A DNA stretch of 64,000 nt from positions 1,984,001-2,048,000 of the forward strand of contig NZ_JABEKS010000001.1 in assembly GCF_012985205.1 (NCBI RefSeq), written 5' to 3'. The notes under the pieces were generated by a model, which had not been told where the DNA came from, searched no databases, and saw nothing but the letters and a program-made list of their open reading frames with translations. Shown here one piece after another: positions 62,656 to 64,000 of the stretch. The translations under genes and the position numbers were made by a program. Source of the DNA: Planctomonas sp. JC2975 (GTDB lineage: Bacteria > Actinomycetota > Actinomycetes > Actinomycetales > Microbacteriaceae). Each line of letters opens with the position of its first letter. Positions within the stretch are counted from its first letter, which is position 1.

Positions 62656-63968
62656 GCCGGCTCCGCCTGATCGTCGTTCGCACCGTCTCGACCGTACGGC
62701 TCCGACTCGACGCTGAGCTCTGTCGGGCCGCGGAGCAGGGACAGCCGGAACCCACCGAGCTCGCTGCTGCCGGTCTCCACGCGCCAGCCGGCGGTCTCCG
62801 CGCGCTCACGCAGCCCGCGCAGCCCGTTCCCGAGCGAGGACTGCGGTGTCGGCCCGGATCCCTGACCGCGCCCGTCGTCGGCGACTTCCACCCGATCGGC
62901 CTCCACGAGAATGCGGCAGATCCGGGCGTTCGAGTGTCGCAGCACGTTCGTCACGCCCTCGCGCACGAGCCATCCTGCGAGTTCCCGGTCGGCGGCCGGC
63001 AGTGCCTCCACCGTGGCGGGGAACTCCGCCTCGATGCCCGCGCTGGTGAGCACGGACCGTGCGTTCGCCAGTTCGGCGGCCACACTGGTTCCTCGGTAGC
63101 CAGCGACGGTGGTGCGCACGTCGGCCAGCGCGGCGCGTGCGAGCTGCTCGACGGCTGCGGCTTCCTCGCGCGCTTTCCCCCCGTCGTCGGTGTCGATCAG
63201 CATGCCGGCGAGCTCTGCCTTGACGGCGATCGCAGTGAGCGAGTGCCCCAAGATGTCGTGCATGTCCCGCGCGACACGTCCACGCTCCTCGGCCACGGCG
63301 AGCTGGGCCAGCTCGTGACGAGTCTGCTGGAGCTGAACGATCGACGCCGCCTGGCGGGAGAACGCCGACATCATGAGCGAGACCGATGCGATGATCGACG
63401 GCAGCCACACCAGTTCGACTCCTCGCTCGCCGTTCGCATACTGGAATGCGAAGGCGAGCGCGGCGATGACCACGGTGAGAACCCCGGTCATCGCCGTGGT
63501 GAACATGCTGACGCCGACGACGATCGCCGCGAAGATCCAGAGTATGCAGACGTTCCACTGCAGCACCGGCCACATCGCGAACGCGAGTGCGAGATAGCAG
63601 GCGCAGACCACGAGTCGCAGACGGCGCGGAACGCGCCAGGTGATGACCGCGGCCAGTGAACCTGCCGCAGCCACCACGACGACCATCACCGAGGCGTAGG
63701 CGATGAGCCACGGTTCATCGCTGCGGATGTCGGCCGACACGACGAACGACAGCGACACCAGCACCGCGATGAACCGCACGATCGAGCGTCGTCCGCCCCC
63801 GAAGACGATCGTGCCGCTGGGGGTGACGTTTCCCAGAATGGGGATCCTGGGACCGCTGCGCAGGTCGAGATCCGCCGGCGGTTCGGGCACCGGCACCTCG
63901 AGGTCGATCAGCTTCGATGACACCGTGCCCACAGTAGCCGGGGGTGTCTGCGCGAGGGCAGCGGGCAT
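62652..63968 (-). CDS. Sensor histidine kinase, HisKA_3 type
   Basis: 438 residues. Five to six membrane helices (about 62-205) lead to the dimerisation helix with H237 in GRVARDMHDILGHSLTAIA and a HATPase domain (VREGVTNVLRHSNA, DDGRGQGSG, GNGLRGLRERAE). This is the DesK/LiaS-like class that works with NarL-type regulators such as the adjacent gene. A GTG at 63923 is an alternative start that would remove 15 residues. The signal is unknown; the short loops suggest sensing in the membrane. Confidence 0.93.
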   Translation of the reverse strand: MPAALAQTPPATVGTVSSKLIDLEVPVPEPPADLDLRSGPRIPILGNVTPSGTIVFGGGRRSIVRFIAVLVSLSFVVSADIRSDEPWLIAYASVMVVVVAAAGSLAAVITWRVPRRLRLVVCACYLALAFAMWPVLQWNVCILWIFAAIVVGVSMFTTAMTGVLTVVIAALAFAFQYANGERGVELVWLPSIIASVSLMMSAFSRQAASIVQLQQTRHELAQLAVAEERGRVARDMHDILGHSLTAIAVKAELAGMLIDTDDGGKAREEAAAVEQLARAALADVRTTVAGYRGTSVAAELANARSVLTSAGIEAEFPATVEALPAADRELAGWLVREGVTNVLRHSNARICRILVEADRVEVADDGRGQGSGPTPQSSLGNGLRGLRERAETAGWRVETGSSELGGFRLSLLRGPTELSVESEPYGRDGANDDQAEPA

Positions 63969-63972
63969 CCGC

Positions 63973-64000
63973 TCAGCCGCGCTTGGTGTCGCGGCGGAAA
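63973..64000 (-). CDS. 3' end of a gene, possibly ABC permease
   Basis: Only the last eight residues (FRRDTKRG) and the stop are inside the window. This type of ending is common in ABC-2-type permeases, which often precede such kinase/regulator pairs. The call is weak because so little is visible. The stop lies 4 bases before the kinase start, so both would be in one operon. Confidence 0.35.

Noticed and set aside
1-64000. Prophage, ICE or insertion sequence
   Set aside because: No integrase, transposase, relaxase or phage structural gene could be recognised on either strand.

Overview
The window comes from a high-GC actinobacterium, most likely in or near the family Microbacteriaceae. The reasons are the strong GC bias, frequent GTG starts, the abundance of ggatgc/gcatcc words, and the gene set (ClpC with an upstream ClgR-like site, the panC/DUF2520/PH-domain cluster, class II LysS, an AfsA-type hotdog protein, an ECF41 sigma factor). 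It looks chromosomal. I see no transposase, integrase, phage module or CRISPR array.

Layout. 1-4.5 kb: the 3' end of an MFS drug exporter, its TetR regulator and a MacB-like ABC exporter pair. 4.5-9.7 kb: an AfsA-like protein, a GAF/PAS histidine kinase and an OmpR-type regulator, with repeated motifs in the non-coding gaps. 9.8-13.6 kb: HAD hydrolase, CutC, YceI, a membrane-anchored DUF4258-KH protein and an alpha/beta hydrolase. 13.7-16.9 kb: an ECF41 (SigJ-type) locus in which the sigma gene lies between two paralogous NAD(P)-binding genes, each with a matching promoter motif, followed by a stand-alone copy of the sigma factor's C-terminal domain. 16.9-24.1 kb: membrane protein, lipoprotein, glutamate decarboxylase, LysR, hydrolase/SDR pair and a Tat-exported PHP phosphoesterase-like protein. 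24.1-27.3 kb: an AT-richer gap, a quinone oxidoreductase-like gene, a membrane molybdopterin protein and tRNA-Ser(CGA).

27.3-39.2 kb is largely housekeeping: SGNH hydrolase, radA, an N-acetyltransferase, clpC, a pirin gene preceded by a 22-bp tandem repeat array, a membrane protein and cardiolipin synthase. 39.2-49.8 kb is a sugar locus: a ROK regulator divergent from a five-gene Opp/Dpp-type ABC importer, then a GH2 beta-mannosidase and a LacI-type sensor domain lacking its DNA-binding part. It probably imports and hydrolyses beta-mannosides or related oligosaccharides. 49.8-64 kb: a YdiJ-like FAD/Fe-S oxidoreductase, a CtaG-like protein, an AbiEi/DUF559 gene enclosed by mirrored 73-bp structured repeats, lysS, panC, a DUF2520 protein, two PH-domain membrane proteins, a thioesterase, a NarL-type two-component pair and the last codons of another gene.

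The most unusual item is the nuclease-like gene at 54.1-54.9 kb. It is enclosed by inverted copies of a repeat whose internal stems are kept by paired changes, an arrangement resembling REP/RAYT units but with a PD-(D/E)XK-type protein. Next in interest are the ECF41 locus with the detached regulatory domain, the phased 22-bp array before pirin, and the AfsA homologue with an altered second active-site motif.
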